Shown here: piece after piece, positions 45,501-54,635 of the stretch
Layout of the letters: every line of letters starts with the position of its first letter
Numbering within the stretch: the first letter of the stretch is position 1
Assembly (NCBI GenBank): GCA_029866155.1
Contig: JARWZW010000030.1
Coordinates: 30,467 to 94,466, forward strand
Direction of reading: 5' to 3'
Origin: Caulobacter sp.
GTDB lineage: Bacteria > Pseudomonadota > Alphaproteobacteria > Caulobacterales > Caulobacteraceae
DNA: 64,000 bases
Notes under the pieces: model-generated
Told to the model about the DNA's origin: nothing
Database searches by the model: none
What the model saw: the letters and a program-made list of their open reading frames with translations, nothing else
Program-made: the position numbers and the translations under genes

Positions 45501-47688
45501 CGCCAAATGGTACTTCGGCAAGCGGGCCCTGACACTCGATTATCGCGATGACTACGGCCGGCTGCTGGATCCCAACCTGGGGGCCCCGGCCAATGTCAAT
45601 TTCGGCGCCGACCAGCTTGGCGGCGAAGGCCTGACCGTCACCCCGATCAAGTCCGTGGCCCTCTGGTCCGGCATCGTCGAGACCGACCTGTTCGGCAAGG
45701 CGACGATCAAGCTTCCGGCGGCCGACTTCAACGGCGAGCTTCGGATCATGGCCGTGGCCTGGACAGACGAAGCCGTCGGCTCGGCCTCCAGGCCGATGAC
45801 GGTGCGCGAGCCCGTAGTGGCCGATCTGAACCTGCCCCGGTTCCTCAGCCCCGGCGACAGGCCGTTTGCGACCCTCGAACTGCATAATGTCGAGGGCAAG
45901 CCCGGCGACTATACCGCCGAGACCAGCAGCAGCGGCGGGGTCGTCATGGCCTTCAAGAAGGCGTTCCGCCTGGTCCTGGGCCAAAGGATCGCCGAAAAGA
46001 TCCCCTTCCTGGCGCCGGACCGCATCGGCGTCGGCCAGGTCGGATTCAAGGTCACCGGGCCTGACTTCACCACGTCCAAGTCCTATCCGATCCAGAGCCG
46101 GCTTGGCTGGGGCGCGGTCACCCGCACCACCACCGAACTGCAACAGCCCAGCGCCGTCTGGACGCCCAACCAGAGCCTTCTGGCCGGCATGGCCGCAGGC
46201 GATGTGACCCTTCAGGTCAGCTATTCGCCCATCCGGGGCTTTGATCCGGCGGCGATTGCAGCGGCCCTGTCACGCTACCCTTATGGCTGCACCGAACAGA
46301 CCATCTCCGTGGCCTATCCGTTGCTCTATGCCGGCCAGGTGGCGGCCGATCCCAAACAGCGCAAGTCCAGCGCCGGCCTGAACGAGGCGGTTGGAAAACT
46401 GCTGGATCGCCAGACCCTGGATGGCGCCTTCGGGCTCTGGCGGGTTGGCGACGGCGAGGCGGACGCCTGGCTGGGCGCCTATGCCACCGACTTCCTCTGG
46501 GAAGCGAAGGCCCATGGCGCCCCGGTGCCGGACAGCGCCATGGAACGCGCCTTGTCGGCCATGCGGGCCATCAGCCGGCCGGAAGGCTGGGTCTCGGTCG
46601 GCTATCGCCTGGAATATCCCGCCTGGTGGGGCCGCAACGAGGAGGAAGCCAAGAAGTCCACCGAGCGGATGCGGTCACGGGCCTCGGCCTATGCCCTCTA
46701 TGTCCTGGCCAAGGCCGGCAAGGGCGACCTGGCCCGGCTTCGCTGGTGGCATGACGTCCAGATGAAGAAGGACGAAAACCCCGTCGCCCGGGCCCAGGTC
46801 GCTGCAGGCCTGGCCCTGATGGGCGACCGCGCCCGGGCCCGATCGGCCCTCAAGGCGGCGGTCAGGTCCCTGGGCTATCGCGACGAGGCGGACTGGTACC
46901 AGAGCCCCCTCCGCGACATCGCCGCTGTCGTCGCCTATGCCTATGAGGCCGGCGAAGGCGGTATGGCCAGGGGACTGGTGAACCGGCTGGAGAACGTCGT
47001 CCGCGATCCGGACAGCCTCAACACCCAGGAACAGGCCCGTCTGTTGCAGGCGGCCTCGGCCATGATGAAGGCGGCTGGTCCTCTGAAGATCGATGCTGCA
47101 GGGGCCACGGCCCTGACCCCCGCCGGCGGGGCCCCCCGCTGGGCGGTCGGCAAGCTGGAGAGCGCCCGCTTCACCAACCAGGGCCGCGGCGCCCTTTGGC
47201 GCACGGTCACGGTCCGGGGAACGCCCATCCAGGCCCCTGGCGCCTCGGCCAATGGCCTGAACCTCGACAAGCGGATGTTCACCCTGCAGGGCGGGTCGGT
47301 GGACCTTGCCAATGTGCGGCAGGGCGACCGGGTGGTGATCCTGCTGTCGGGCCGTTCGCAGCAGGGCCGCACCATGGCCCTGGTGGTGGACGACCCGCTG
47401 CCCGCCGGCTTCGAGATCGAGACCGTCCTCAGCCCCGAAGACGCCAAGGACGGTCCCTTCCGGTTCCTGGGCGAGCTGACCGGCGCCGATGTCCAGGAAT
47501 CCCGCGATGACCGCTACATCGCGGCCCTGGACCTGGGCGGCAACCGCCCCTACGCCCTGGCCTATATCGCCCGGGCGGTGACCCCCGGGGACTTCTTCCT
47601 GCCGGGGCCGGAAGCCCGCGACATGTACCGCCCGGCCGTCAACGCCCGGGCCGGGGCTGGACGGGTGGTCATCGGCACGGGGGGCTAG
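42598..47688 (+). CDS. Bacterial alpha-2-macroglobulin (YfhM-like)
   Basis: A 1696-residue protein. An N-terminal membrane anchor (about 30-50) leaves the rest in the periplasm. Macroglobulin-like domains include DGYLYADRGIYRPGETVHL near residue 465. The thioester motif is YPYGCTEQ with Cys1231 and Gln1234, so it should form an internal thiol ester that traps proteases after bait cleavage. An alpha-alpha barrel and receptor-like terminal domain follow. The pbpC gene starts 4 bases downstream, as in E. coli yfhM-pbpC; the pair is thought to guard the periplasm and repair peptidoglycan when the envelope is breached. Confidence 0.93.
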   Translation: MTPTDETAGAGSPAAPAKPRFQLPPGLGPTAAIAAAAALALGFGGGWVAAKGGDLFAPSSSQGPAGSVADVAANGRTPGALPWNLFGKPRSAGASRRGIPRPDGFAVWRQRLDTSGSEPRACIELSKPLDAAKTYGDFVLVSPDLGGTPAVSVNPKNDAELCVAGMGFVDRRITLLKGLPGKGGTTLAANADVDFTFGEKPPYVGFAGNGVILPREDADGVGIETVNVSRLSIEVWRISDRNLVRKSISAPDPTGEGDWPGDYGDDSPDDEGRVVWKGEVAVTGGQGERLTTVFPLGAVLKEMKAGGYVIKARDASAGVKNDNDDGEGVQPAQARRWIMFTDMALAGYDGAESLDVVVRSLKSARSMSGVRVALVARNGEDLAEAKSDSQGRVRFLRPLLKGENALKPKMVMAYGPQGDLSILDLDRSPVDLSKQGVGGRNGPSPDEDETGGRVAASEIDGYLYADRGIYRPGETVHLTALIRDLQSRAVKDRKGQIVVRRPSGVEFKRFAFDGAPKGALAQDLALPRSAPRGRWTAKLEIEGLDVAAGELSFSVEDFAPQRLAVDTDGKASTPVAAGETRQVGVTARFLYGAVGAGLQTQGEARLAADPNPFPAFKDYRWGDEKSPFQEKFLELGSSVTDGEGRAFLAINSAEAGDTASPLKATVTASVFEPGGRPVRESLFLKVRTRPVYLGVKVDEGQGGGSNPSIGIDVIAVDGAGARIAAPGTTYSLISENWDYDWFQQDGRWQWRRTSRDAVVARGTIAISAGAPAKIGRRLEWGDYRLELEGPGGARTVVRFASGWGAAAGDGEAPDQVRIGLSTRDPGQGDSIDLTIKSPYAGEAQVAVATDRVVDFKTFSVPEGGTTLRLKTSAAWGGGAYVLVSVVQPRDPSATPRPRRALGLLYVPLDPKSRKLTVDLGTPEKLNSKSEVEVPVQVKGLGMGQTARVTVAAVDEGILRLTRFSSPDPAKWYFGKRALTLDYRDDYGRLLDPNLGAPANVNFGADQLGGEGLTVTPIKSVALWSGIVETDLFGKATIKLPAADFNGELRIMAVAWTDEAVGSASRPMTVREPVVADLNLPRFLSPGDRPFATLELHNVEGKPGDYTAETSSSGGVVMAFKKAFRLVLGQRIAEKIPFLAPDRIGVGQVGFKVTGPDFTTSKSYPIQSRLGWGAVTRTTTELQQPSAVWTPNQSLLAGMAAGDVTLQVSYSPIRGFDPAAIAAALSRYPYGCTEQTISVAYPLLYAGQVAADPKQRKSSAGLNEAVGKLLDRQTLDGAFGLWRVGDGEADAWLGAYATDFLWEAKAHGAPVPDSAMERALSAMRAISRPEGWVSVGYRLEYPAWWGRNEEEAKKSTERMRSRASAYALYVLAKAGKGDLARLRWWHDVQMKKDENPVARAQVAAGLALMGDRARARSALKAAVRSLGYRDEADWYQSPLRDIAAVVAYAYEAGEGGMARGLVNRLENVVRDPDSLNTQEQARLLQAASAMMKAAGPLKIDAAGATALTPAGGAPRWAVGKLESARFTNQGRGALWRTVTVRGTPIQAPGASANGLNLDKRMFTLQGGSVDLANVRQGDRVVILLSGRSQQGRTMALVVDDPLPAGFEIETVLSPEDAKDGPFRFLGELTGADVQESRDDRYIAALDLGGNRPYALAYIARAVTPGDFFLPGPEARDMYRPAVNARAGAGRVVIGTGG

Positions 47689-47692
47689 GCCA

Positions 47693-49813
47693 ATGCCTTC
47701 TCCCCCCGCGGGAGAAGGCAGGGCTCGAACCAAGGCCGCAACTGCAATGAAAAGTCTCCCCTCTGCCGGTCTTGATGGGGTCATCCCCGCGCTCGTCCGG
47801 GCCCTGGTCGGACTGGTGACCCTGCAGACCCTGCTGGTGACGGTCGACCTTGCCCTGCCGCCCGACATGGGACGGGCGGAGCGGTCCTCGCCGGTCACCC
47901 TGGATCGCAACGGGGCCTGGCTGCGGGCCCTGCCGGTCGAGAATGGCCGCTGGCGGATCCGGGCCGACCTGAAACGCACCGACGCCGGATTCCGCAAGCG
48001 CCTGGTCGCCATTGAGGATGGCCGCTTCTGGCTGCATCCCGGGGTCGATCCCCTGGCCGTGGTCCGGGCGACGGGTTCTGCCCTGGTCCGCGGCCGGGTG
48101 ACCAGCGGCGCCTCGACCCTGACCATGCAGACGGCGAGACTGCTGGAGCCCCGGCCGAGGACCCTCGGTTCCAAGCTGATCGAGATGGCCCGGGCCCTGC
48201 AGCTGGAAGCGCGGCTCAGCAAGCGCCAGATCCTGGCGATGTATCTGACCCTGGCCCCCTATGGCGGCAATCTGGAGGGGGTCAGGTCCGCCAGTCTTTC
48301 CTATTTCGGCCATGAGCCGGAAAGCCTGACGCCCGGCGAACAGGCCCTGCTGATCGCCCTGCCGCAGGCGCCGGAAGGCCGCCGGCCTGACCGCTTTCCG
48401 AACTCCGCCCGCCGGGCCAGGGCCGGAGTGCTCAGCCTGATGATCCGCAAGGGCCTGATCACCGAACCGGCCGCCCTGGAGGCCGAGAGCGAGCCCCTGC
48501 CTCGCCGCAGCCCCTTTCCGGCCGGGGCCTGGCATATCGCCGGTGAACTGGCCCGCAGGGCGCCGGGGAGCGAGGCCACCGTCCACAGCACCCTGGACGC
48601 CGGTCTGCAGTCCCGCCTGGAACCCCTGGCCGCCAGCTACGCCCGCAGCCAGGGCGCAGAGGCGACAGCCGCGATTCTGGTGGTCGAGATCGAGGGACGG
48701 GCGGTGCGCGCCCTGGTCGGGTCTGGCGGGCTGGACAGGCCCGGAGGCTGGATCGACATGACCACGGCGGTCCGCTCGCCCGGGTCGGCCCTCAAGCCCT
48801 TCATCTACGCCATGGCCTTTGATGACGGCGCCGCTGCCCCCGACACCCGCATCCAGGACGTCGCCACAAGGTTCGCCGACTACCAGCCGGAAAACTTCGA
48901 CCGGGTGTTTCGCGGCGAGGTGACCGCCTCGGAGGCCCTGGCCCACTCGCTCAATGTCCCGGCCGTGGCGATGATGGAGAGAATCGGTCCGCGCAGCTTC
49001 CTGGGACGGCTGGAGAACGCCGGGGTCCATCTGGTCAGGCCAAGGTCGGCCCGGCAGGAGCCAGGCCTGGCCATAGCGCTTGGGGGCGAGGGCATCACCC
49101 TGCGGGACCTGGCGGTCCTCTATTGCGCGCTTGGCGATGAAGGCCTGGCCAAGCCGCTGGCCTTTACCCGCCAGGCCGTGGCCCGCAATGACGGGGGTGG
49201 CCGCCGCCTTGTCGGCGCCAGGGCGGCAGGACAGGTGCTGGACATTCTGAAAGACGCGCCCGGCCCCAGGGGCCGCATTCCCTCGGCCCTGACCCGGGGC
49301 GGCCCCGGCATGGCCTTCAAGACCGGGACATCCTACGGGTTTCGCGACGCCGTGGCCGCCGGGGTCGCCGGGGGCTACGCCATCATCGTCTGGACCGGCC
49401 GGGCAGACGGCGGGGCCCGGGGCGGCCTGACCGGGCGGGAGGCCGCCCTGCCTCTGCTGTTTGATGTCGCCGATCTGGTGGCGGCCAGACCCGCCGCACC
49501 GCCGCCCATCCGGCCCAAGGACGCCCCTGCCGCCCTGCAGCGGCTGGAAAAGGCCGATACGGGCCCCAGGCTGATCTTTCCGCCAGACAGGGCCAGCGTC
49601 CAGGTGGACGGCTTCGGCGCCCGCTCAAGGGGGCTGGTGCTGGCGGCCGGGGGGGAGGGACTGAGCTGGTATGTCGACGGCCAGCCGGTCGCCCTGGACA
49701 GCGTCAGCGGTCGGCCGATCTGGCGGCCGGCGGCGGCGGGCTTCTATGTCGTGACGGTTGTCGACACTGCGGGCCGGCAAGCCCGGGCCAGGGTTCGCAT
49801 CAAGGGCGGATAG
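47693..49813 (+). CDS. pbpC: Penicillin-binding protein 1C
   Basis: A 706-residue bifunctional peptidoglycan synthase. After a membrane helix the glycosyltransferase domain has EDGRFWLHPGVD and SGASTLTMQTARL. The transpeptidase has SPGSALK (SxxK), SLN (SxN) and KTGTS. The C-terminal BiPBP_C domain (about 600-700) is typical of PBP1C. The ATG at 47693 is 4 bases after the alpha-2-macroglobulin stop; a second ATG at 47747 is possible. Confidence 0.94.
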   Translation: MPSPPAGEGRARTKAATAMKSLPSAGLDGVIPALVRALVGLVTLQTLLVTVDLALPPDMGRAERSSPVTLDRNGAWLRALPVENGRWRIRADLKRTDAGFRKRLVAIEDGRFWLHPGVDPLAVVRATGSALVRGRVTSGASTLTMQTARLLEPRPRTLGSKLIEMARALQLEARLSKRQILAMYLTLAPYGGNLEGVRSASLSYFGHEPESLTPGEQALLIALPQAPEGRRPDRFPNSARRARAGVLSLMIRKGLITEPAALEAESEPLPRRSPFPAGAWHIAGELARRAPGSEATVHSTLDAGLQSRLEPLAASYARSQGAEATAAILVVEIEGRAVRALVGSGGLDRPGGWIDMTTAVRSPGSALKPFIYAMAFDDGAAAPDTRIQDVATRFADYQPENFDRVFRGEVTASEALAHSLNVPAVAMMERIGPRSFLGRLENAGVHLVRPRSARQEPGLAIALGGEGITLRDLAVLYCALGDEGLAKPLAFTRQAVARNDGGGRRLVGARAAGQVLDILKDAPGPRGRIPSALTRGGPGMAFKTGTSYGFRDAVAAGVAGGYAIIVWTGRADGGARGGLTGREAALPLLFDVADLVAARPAAPPPIRPKDAPAALQRLEKADTGPRLIFPPDRASVQVDGFGARSRGLVLAAGGEGLSWYVDGQPVALDSVSGRPIWRPAAAGFYVVTVVDTAGRQARARVRIKGG

Positions 49814-49847
49814 ACCTCGCCGGCAGGCAACCGGGCCCCGGATGCAA

Positions 49848-49879
49848 AAAAGGGCCGCCAGTCGCCCGGCGGCCCTTTT
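49848..49879. terminator. Bidirectional intrinsic terminator between pbpC and rpsU
   Basis: AAAAGGGCCGCC and GGCGGCCCTTTT flank the loop AGTCGCCC, giving a GC-rich stem with A tract on one side and T tract on the other, so it can stop both convergent transcripts. Confidence 0.88.
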
Positions 49880-49899
49880 CAAAGTCTTTGGCGTATCGC

Positions 49900-50139
49900 C
49901 TACATCCGGCCCGGGGGCTTCTTCGGCGCAGCGATCAGGCCTTCACGCTGGGCGCGCTTGCGAGCCAGCTTGCGAGCCCGACGGACAGCCTCGGCCTTTT
50001 GACGGGCGCGCTTTTCCGAGGGCTTTTCATAATGCACGTGACGCTTCATCTCGCGGAACGAGCCTTCGCGCTGCATCTTCTTCTTCAGGGCCTTAAGCGC
50101 CTGGTCGACATTGTTGTCGCGGACGAAAATCTGAACCAG
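49900..50139 (-). CDS. rpsU: 30S ribosomal protein S21, probable CTG start
   Basis: A 79-residue basic protein: [20 protein letters not shown] onward is S21, which helps the 30S subunit pair with mRNA. The conserved protein begins MVQIF; here the codon at that Met is CTG (50137-50139). A strong GAAGGAGAG Shine-Dalgarno lies 8 bases upstream. The only longer frame starts at GTG 50169, which would place the Shine-Dalgarno inside the coding region. The Arg/Lys/Ala-rich tail is normal for the alphaproteobacterial form. It is divergent from coq9. Confidence 0.93.
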   Translation of the reverse strand: MVQIFVRDNNVDQALKALKKKMQREGSFREMKRHVHYEKPSEKRARQKAEAVRRARKLARKRAQREGLIAAPKKPPGRM

Positions 50140-50308
50140 GGGTCTCTCTCCTTCGGCTGCCCGCCGCACGCCTGCGCGGCAGGGCGGTCGAAAACAAATA
50201 ACTCATGCGCCCGGAAGGAAACCCTGCCGGAGCGAGGCGGGCGGGATAGCAGAGGCTAAAGCCCTTGTCCATCGCATCGGCTGCAGGATGGCTGTATAGA
50301 GTCGGTTC

Positions 50309-50974
50309 ATGAACCCGTCCCCCGATCCTGAACACGGTTCCGAGACCGACGACTGGGCCGATCGGGCCGAGCAGGCTGTGCTCGACCAGGCCCTGCTGCT
50401 GTCGCCGTCCCAGGGCTGGACCCGGCCCATGACCCTGGCCGCCGCCCGCAAGACAGGCCTCAACCGGGGCGAGGCTGACCTGCTCTTGCCCGGTGGCCCG
50501 CGCGACCTGGCCGCCCTGCTGTCACGTCGCCATGACGCCGCCGCCCTCTCGGCCCTGCCTGATCCGGCCAGCCTGAAGATCCGCCAGCGCATCCGTCAGG
50601 CCGTGGTGGCCCGCCTGGAGGCCGCCGGCCCCGACCATGAGGCTGTTCGCCGCTGGGCCGGGTTCCTGGCCCTGCCCCTCAACCTGCCCCTGGCCCTGAG
50701 GCTGGTCTGGGAAAGCAGCGACGGCCTGTGGCGTTGGGCCGGCGACACTGCCACCGACGAGAACCACTATTCCAAGCGGGCCATCCTCGCCGGAATCCTG
50801 ATCAGTTGCCTGGCCCTGGACCTGACCTCCGGCCGGACAGCCGCACTTTCCTACCTCGACGCCCGGATCCAGAACGTCATGGATTTTGAAGTCTGGAAGG
50901 CCGGAATCAAGCCGGCGGATTTCGCCAGGGATGTGGCCGGCGCCCTCGCCCAGCTTCGCTATGGCAGGGCCTGA
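50309..50974 (+). CDS. COQ9 family ubiquinone biosynthesis protein
   Basis: A 221-residue TetR-fold lipid-binding protein. The C-terminal block (RRWAGFLALPLNLPLALRLVW, DTATDENHYSKRAIL) is the COQ9 signature. COQ9 binds isoprene lipid and helps COQ7 hydroxylate ubiquinone precursors. It overlaps the following GNAT gene by 14 bases. With ubiK at 25.5 kb it is the second ubiquinone accessory factor here. Confidence 0.93.
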   Translation: MNPSPDPEHGSETDDWADRAEQAVLDQALLLSPSQGWTRPMTLAAARKTGLNRGEADLLLPGGPRDLAALLSRRHDAAALSALPDPASLKIRQRIRQAVVARLEAAGPDHEAVRRWAGFLALPLNLPLALRLVWESSDGLWRWAGDTATDENHYSKRAILAGILISCLALDLTSGRTAALSYLDARIQNVMDFEVWKAGIKPADFARDVAGALAQLRYGRA

Positions 50975-51500
50975 GGCGCTGTTGCAGGTCATCGCCCGGC
51001 CGGCGGCGGCCGCTGACCGGGCCCTGATCGCCGGGTTGATGCAGTTTTATACCTATGACTTCTCGGAAATGGAGCCGGCCGCGTCCCCCCGGTTCGATGT
51101 GGAGCCGGACGGCCTCTACGCCAGATACCCGCCGCTCGATCGTTACTGGGCCGAGCCGCATCACTGGCCTATCCTGATCGAGGCGGACGGGCGCCCCGCC
51201 GGGTTTGCCCTGATCAACAGCCTGTCACAACGGGGCGGCGCCCCGGACCGGAACATGGCGGAGTATTTCATCGCCCGGAAATACCGCCGGATCGGCGCCG
51301 GAAGGCGAGCCCTGCAACAGATTCTGGCTTGCCATCCTGGTCACTGGGAAGTGGCCGTCGCCGGGCGCAATCACGTCGCGGCGGCCTTCTGGCCCAGGGC
51401 CCTGCAGGCGGCAGGGGTCAGCGGCCTTCAGGCCCACAGGGGCGATGGCGAAGCCTGGATCGGCGAGATCTGGGCTTTCGAGGCCGGCCCCGCCCTCTAG
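50961..51500 (+). CDS. GNAT family N-acetyltransferase
   Basis: A 179-residue protein. FIARKYRRIGAGRRALQQIL is the acetyl-CoA-binding loop, followed by NHVAAAFWPRALQAAG. The N-terminus (LQVIARPAAAADRALIAGLMQFY) resembles predicted acetyltransferases of the YkkB-like group. The stop TAG at 51498-51500 shares the palindrome CTAG with the purK stop on the other strand, so the ends overlap by four bases. Confidence 0.82.
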   Translation: MAGPEALLQVIARPAAAADRALIAGLMQFYTYDFSEMEPAASPRFDVEPDGLYARYPPLDRYWAEPHHWPILIEADGRPAGFALINSLSQRGGAPDRNMAEYFIARKYRRIGAGRRALQQILACHPGHWEVAVAGRNHVAAAFWPRALQAAGVSGLQAHRGDGEAWIGEIWAFEAGPAL

Positions 51501-52579
51501 ACCGGACCGCGCATGCGGTTGACGTGACCCATCTTGCGGCCGGCCACGGTCTCGCGCTTGCCATAGAGATGCAGCCGGCTGTCGGGGTCGGCGGCCAGTC
51601 TTGGCCAGGCCTCCACCTCATCACCCAGCAGGTTCAGCATCTCGACCCGGGCCATGACGGCGGTCGACCCCAGGGGCCAGCCGGCGACGGCCCGGACATG
51701 CTGTTCGAACTGGTCCACCGCGCAGCCGTCCTGGGTCCAGTGGCCGGAATTGTGGACCCGGGGCGCGATCTCGTTGACCAGCAGTTGGCCGTCCGCGAGC
51801 TGGAACAGCTCCACGCCCATGACCCCGACATAGTCTAGGCCGGCCATGATCTGGGCGGCGATCCGCTCGGCCTGTTCCAGGGTCGCCTGATCGGCCGGGG
51901 CCGGGGCCGTGGTGCGCCGCAGGACGCCGTTCTCGTGGTGGTTCTCACCCAGAGGATAGATGGCGATCTCGCCATCCCGCCCCCGGGCGGCGATGACCGA
52001 CAGTTCCCGCACGAAATCGGCCCGGGCCTCCAGAATGGCCGGCCGGGAGCCGATGGCCGCAAAGGCCTCAGCCTCGTCGCCGGACTTCTCGATCCAGATC
52101 TGGCCCTTGCCGTCATAGCCTTCCCGCCGCGTCTTCAGCAGGGCGGGATAGCCCAGACCCTGGGCGGCAGGGCCTATGGCCTCCCAGTGATCTATGGAGG
52201 CAAAGGCGACGGTGGCGGCGCCGGCGCCATTGAGGAAGGTCTTTTCAGCGACCCGGTCCTGGGCGGCCGACAGGGCCTGGGGTCCGGGGGCGACAAGGGC
52301 GCCCAGGGCGATCAGGGCGTCGACGCACTGGGCCGGGACATTCTCGAATTCGTAGGTGACGACATCGCAGGCCGCGGCGAAGGCCGCCAGGGCCGCAGGG
52401 TCGTCATAGGGGGCGACGAAGGTCTGTTTGACGACCCGTGAGGCCGGGCTGTCCGGGTCCGGCGTCAGGACCACGCAGTCCAGCCCAAGCCGGGCTGCGG
52501 CGAGCGCCAGCATGCGACCCAGCTGTCCGCCGCCCAGGATGCCGAGGGTCGATCCGGGCGCTAGCGGGAAGTCGGTCAT
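51497..52579 (-). CDS. purK: 5-(carboxyamino)imidazole ribonucleotide synthase (PurK)
   Basis: A 360-residue ATP-grasp enzyme that carboxylates AIR with bicarbonate in purine synthesis. Family blocks are LGILGGGQLGRMLA, YEFENVP, TRREGYDGKGQ and VNEIAPRVHNSGHWT. The start codon overlaps the purE stop by one base (TGATG), which sets both ends. Confidence 0.96.
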   Translation of the reverse strand: MTDFPLAPGSTLGILGGGQLGRMLALAAARLGLDCVVLTPDPDSPASRVVKQTFVAPYDDPAALAAFAAACDVVTYEFENVPAQCVDALIALGALVAPGPQALSAAQDRVAEKTFLNGAGAATVAFASIDHWEAIGPAAQGLGYPALLKTRREGYDGKGQIWIEKSGDEAEAFAAIGSRPAILEARADFVRELSVIAARGRDGEIAIYPLGENHHENGVLRRTTAPAPADQATLEQAERIAAQIMAGLDYVGVMGVELFQLADGQLLVNEIAPRVHNSGHWTQDGCAVDQFEQHVRAVAGWPLGSTAVMARVEMLNLLGDEVEAWPRLAADPDSRLHLYGKRETVAGRKMGHVNRMRGPV

Positions 52580-53073
52580 CAGTCTTCCACCGTTTCGGCC
52601 ACAGCCGCTGTCTGCCGGGCGCGGTACTCGGCCAGGCGGCCGGTCAGGGCAGGATCCGACAGCGCCAGGATCTGGGCCGCCAGCAGTCCGGCGTTCTTGG
52701 CTCCGGCAGGCCCGACCGCCAGGGTGGCGACCGGGACTCCGGCTGGCATCTGGACGATGGACAGCAGGGAATCCAGGCCGTTCTGCAGCCGGGATTCGAC
52801 CGGCACGCCCAGCACCGGCAGGTCGGTCATCGACGCGGTCATGCCAGGCAGGTGGGCGGCGCCCCCGGCCCCGGCGATGATCACCTTGAACCCGGCCGCG
52901 CGGGCGCCCCGGGCGAAGCTGTACAGGCGTTCCGGCGTCCTGTGGGCCGAGACGACCTTCGCCTCATAGGCCACGCCGAGGGCCTCGAGGCTCTCGGCGG
53001 CGCCCTTCATTGTGGGCCAGTCAGATCGACTGCCCATGATGATCGCCACCGGGGCGGATGCGGTCATTGTCAT
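52579..53073 (-). CDS. purE: 5-(carboxyamino)imidazole ribonucleotide mutase (PurE)
   Basis: A 164-residue class I Pur[14 protein letters not shown] is the phosphate-binding loop, [15 protein letters not shown] carries the catalytic His, and [16 protein letters not shown] completes the site. It converts N5-CAIR to CAIR. ATG 53073 (GGGGA upstream) or the second ATG at 53067 is the start; longer frames are unconserved. Coupled to purK. Confidence 0.96.
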   Translation of the reverse strand: MTMTASAPVAIIMGSRSDWPTMKGAAESLEALGVAYEAKVVSAHRTPERLYSFARGARAAGFKVIIAGAGGAAHLPGMTASMTDLPVLGVPVESRLQNGLDSLLSIVQMPAGVPVATLAVGPAGAKNAGLLAAQILALSDPALTGRLAEYRARQTAAVAETVED

Positions 53074-53188
53074 AGCGTCCCCATCCGGGCGGGGTCCCGG
53101 AAAGGCGCGGAGTATAGGCGCCGCTTGTGGCGCCGCAACCAATGCGTCAGATTCCCGCATCCGGGGACCAATCAAAGATGATTCTGTC

Positions 53189-53902
53189 ATGAAGATTTCG
53201 GGCGCCAGAGCGGAGGCGTTTTCCGCCATTCGTCGGCGCGCCCTGACGGCGGCCGGCGCCCAGGCCACCGGTCAGGCTGCGTCTGCGGACAAGGTCGGCT
53301 TCCTCGGCCTGACGGAAGCCGAGCTGACCCCCCAGGTCCAGGGCGCCCTGAAGACCCTGCTGGGCGAGATCGACGACCTTCGCGGCGAAGTGACCCGACT
53401 GAAGAGCCAACTGATTGAAATGGAAGGGCTTGCGGACCAGGACGTCCTGACCCCGGTGCTCAATCGCCGGGCCTTCATGCGGGAGCTGGGCCGGATTTCG
53501 ACCTTCGCCGCCCGCTACGGGGCCTCGGCGAGCCTGGTCTATCTGGACCTCGACGGCTTCAAGAGCGTCAATGACCGCTTCGGTCACGCGGCGGGAGATG
53601 CGGCCCTGCGGGCCGTGGCCGAACGGCTGACAGCCCATATCCGCGACAGCGACATCGTTGGAAGGCTTGGCGGCGACGAATTTGCCGTGATCATGGTCCA
53701 GGCCGATGAAATCACCGCCCAGGCCAAGGCTGACAGCCTGGTCCGGCTGATCGAGCGGGAGCCGGTCCAGTGCGGCGAGTGGTCCGTGCCCCTGCATGTC
53801 AGCGTCGGGGTGCGGCTGATTGACCCGGGAATAGACCCGGAAGCCGCCCTCGCCCAGGCGGACGCCACCATGTACCTGCAGAAGCGCGAGCGCCAGGCCT
53901 GA
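53189..53902 (+). CDS. GGDEF diguanylate cyclase
   Basis: A 237-residue soluble protein. A helical, likely coiled-coil N-terminus (about 20-80) leads to a GGDEF domain with an intact RLGGDEF and the RxxD inhibitory site RDSD five residues before it, so it should be an active, feedback-inhibited cyclase making c-di-GMP. No sensor domain is visible; the N-terminus may set dimerisation or localisation. ATG 53189 is chosen because upstream sequence overlaps the purE start. Confidence 0.9.
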   Translation: MKISGARAEAFSAIRRRALTAAGAQATGQAASADKVGFLGLTEAELTPQVQGALKTLLGEIDDLRGEVTRLKSQLIEMEGLADQDVLTPVLNRRAFMRELGRISTFAARYGASASLVYLDLDGFKSVNDRFGHAAGDAALRAVAERLTAHIRDSDIVGRLGGDEFAVIMVQADEITAQAKADSLVRLIEREPVQCGEWSVPLHVSVGVRLIDPGIDPEAALAQADATMYLQKRERQA

Positions 53903-53934
53903 AGTCTGGGCCTGAAGCTCCGACAGGGGCGGGG

Positions 53935-54633
53935 CTATCCTTCTCCGCCCAGCATCACCAGCCGGTCAGACAGTTCGTTGGGATTGTCGGACCGAGGGGG
54001 CACATACTGCGCGAGGATCTCGCCGGACCGGGTGACAGCCGCCACAAAGCCATCGGCCACAGCGTCGTTTTCCAGACCTGCCACCAGCAGCGCTGACACC
54101 TCGTCCCAGACCGCCTTCGGGGCGGCTCGATAGATGCCTTCATCGGCAATGATCTCGGCCCGGCGCTCAGCCAGGGACGCGAAGATCATCACACCGGTGC
54201 GGTCCTGGGTCAGATGCAGGCCATGGCTGAGGAACTGGTCCAGGGCGGCCCGCCGGACCCGGGCGGCCCGCAGTCCGGACGGGGTCAACCAGCGGCGAAT
54301 AGGGCCGATCCCGGTCACCAGCACCGTCAGCACGAAAACCGCGATCTGCAGGATGACATAGAGGGTCAGGGCCGAAAGGATGGTCTGGTCCGCCGCCGCC
54401 GGATGGCCCACGGTCCAGCCGCCGAACAGCTGGCTGAGCAGGCTTGGCTGTAGTCCCGCCAGCAGGGCCCCGGCCGGCAGCAGCAGGGCGGCGCCCGCCG
54501 CCCAGGCCAGGGGCGTTTCCCGGTAATCCGATGCCTGGGGGGCCAGGACACAATAGATTTCACCAGCTGTGGTGGATTCGGCCCGGGCTACGGCCTTGGC
54601 GATGCGATCCTGATCTTCAGGGGTCATTTTCAT
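53935..54633 (-). CDS. TPM domain protein (membrane-anchored)
   Basis: A 232-residue protein. Two or three hydrophobic helices (about 42-110) are followed by a TPM domain (FLSHGLHLTQDRTGVMIFASLAERRAEIIADEGI). TPM domains occur in YgcG-type proteins; the biochemical role is unclear. It is the third gene of a lemA-ygcG-TPM operon, 2 bases after the ygcG-like stop. Confidence 0.82.
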   Translation of the reverse strand: MKMTPEDQDRIAKAVARAESTTAGEIYCVLAPQASDYRETPLAWAAGAALLLPAGALLAGLQPSLLSQLFGGWTVGHPAAADQTILSALTLYVILQIAVFVLTVLVTGIGPIRRWLTPSGLRAARVRRAALDQFLSHGLHLTQDRTGVMIFASLAERRAEIIADEGIYRAAPKAVWDEVSALLVAGLENDAVADGFVAAVTRSGEILAQYVPPRSDNPNELSDRLVMLGGEG

Positions 54634-54635
54634 GG

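Noticed and set aside
42565..46143. 1192-codon open frame on the minus strand inside the alpha-2-macroglobulin gene
   Set aside because: It is an antisense shadow of a long GC-rich gene; its translation is low-complexity Gly/Asp/Ala sequence with no motif, and the plus-strand frame has clear domains.
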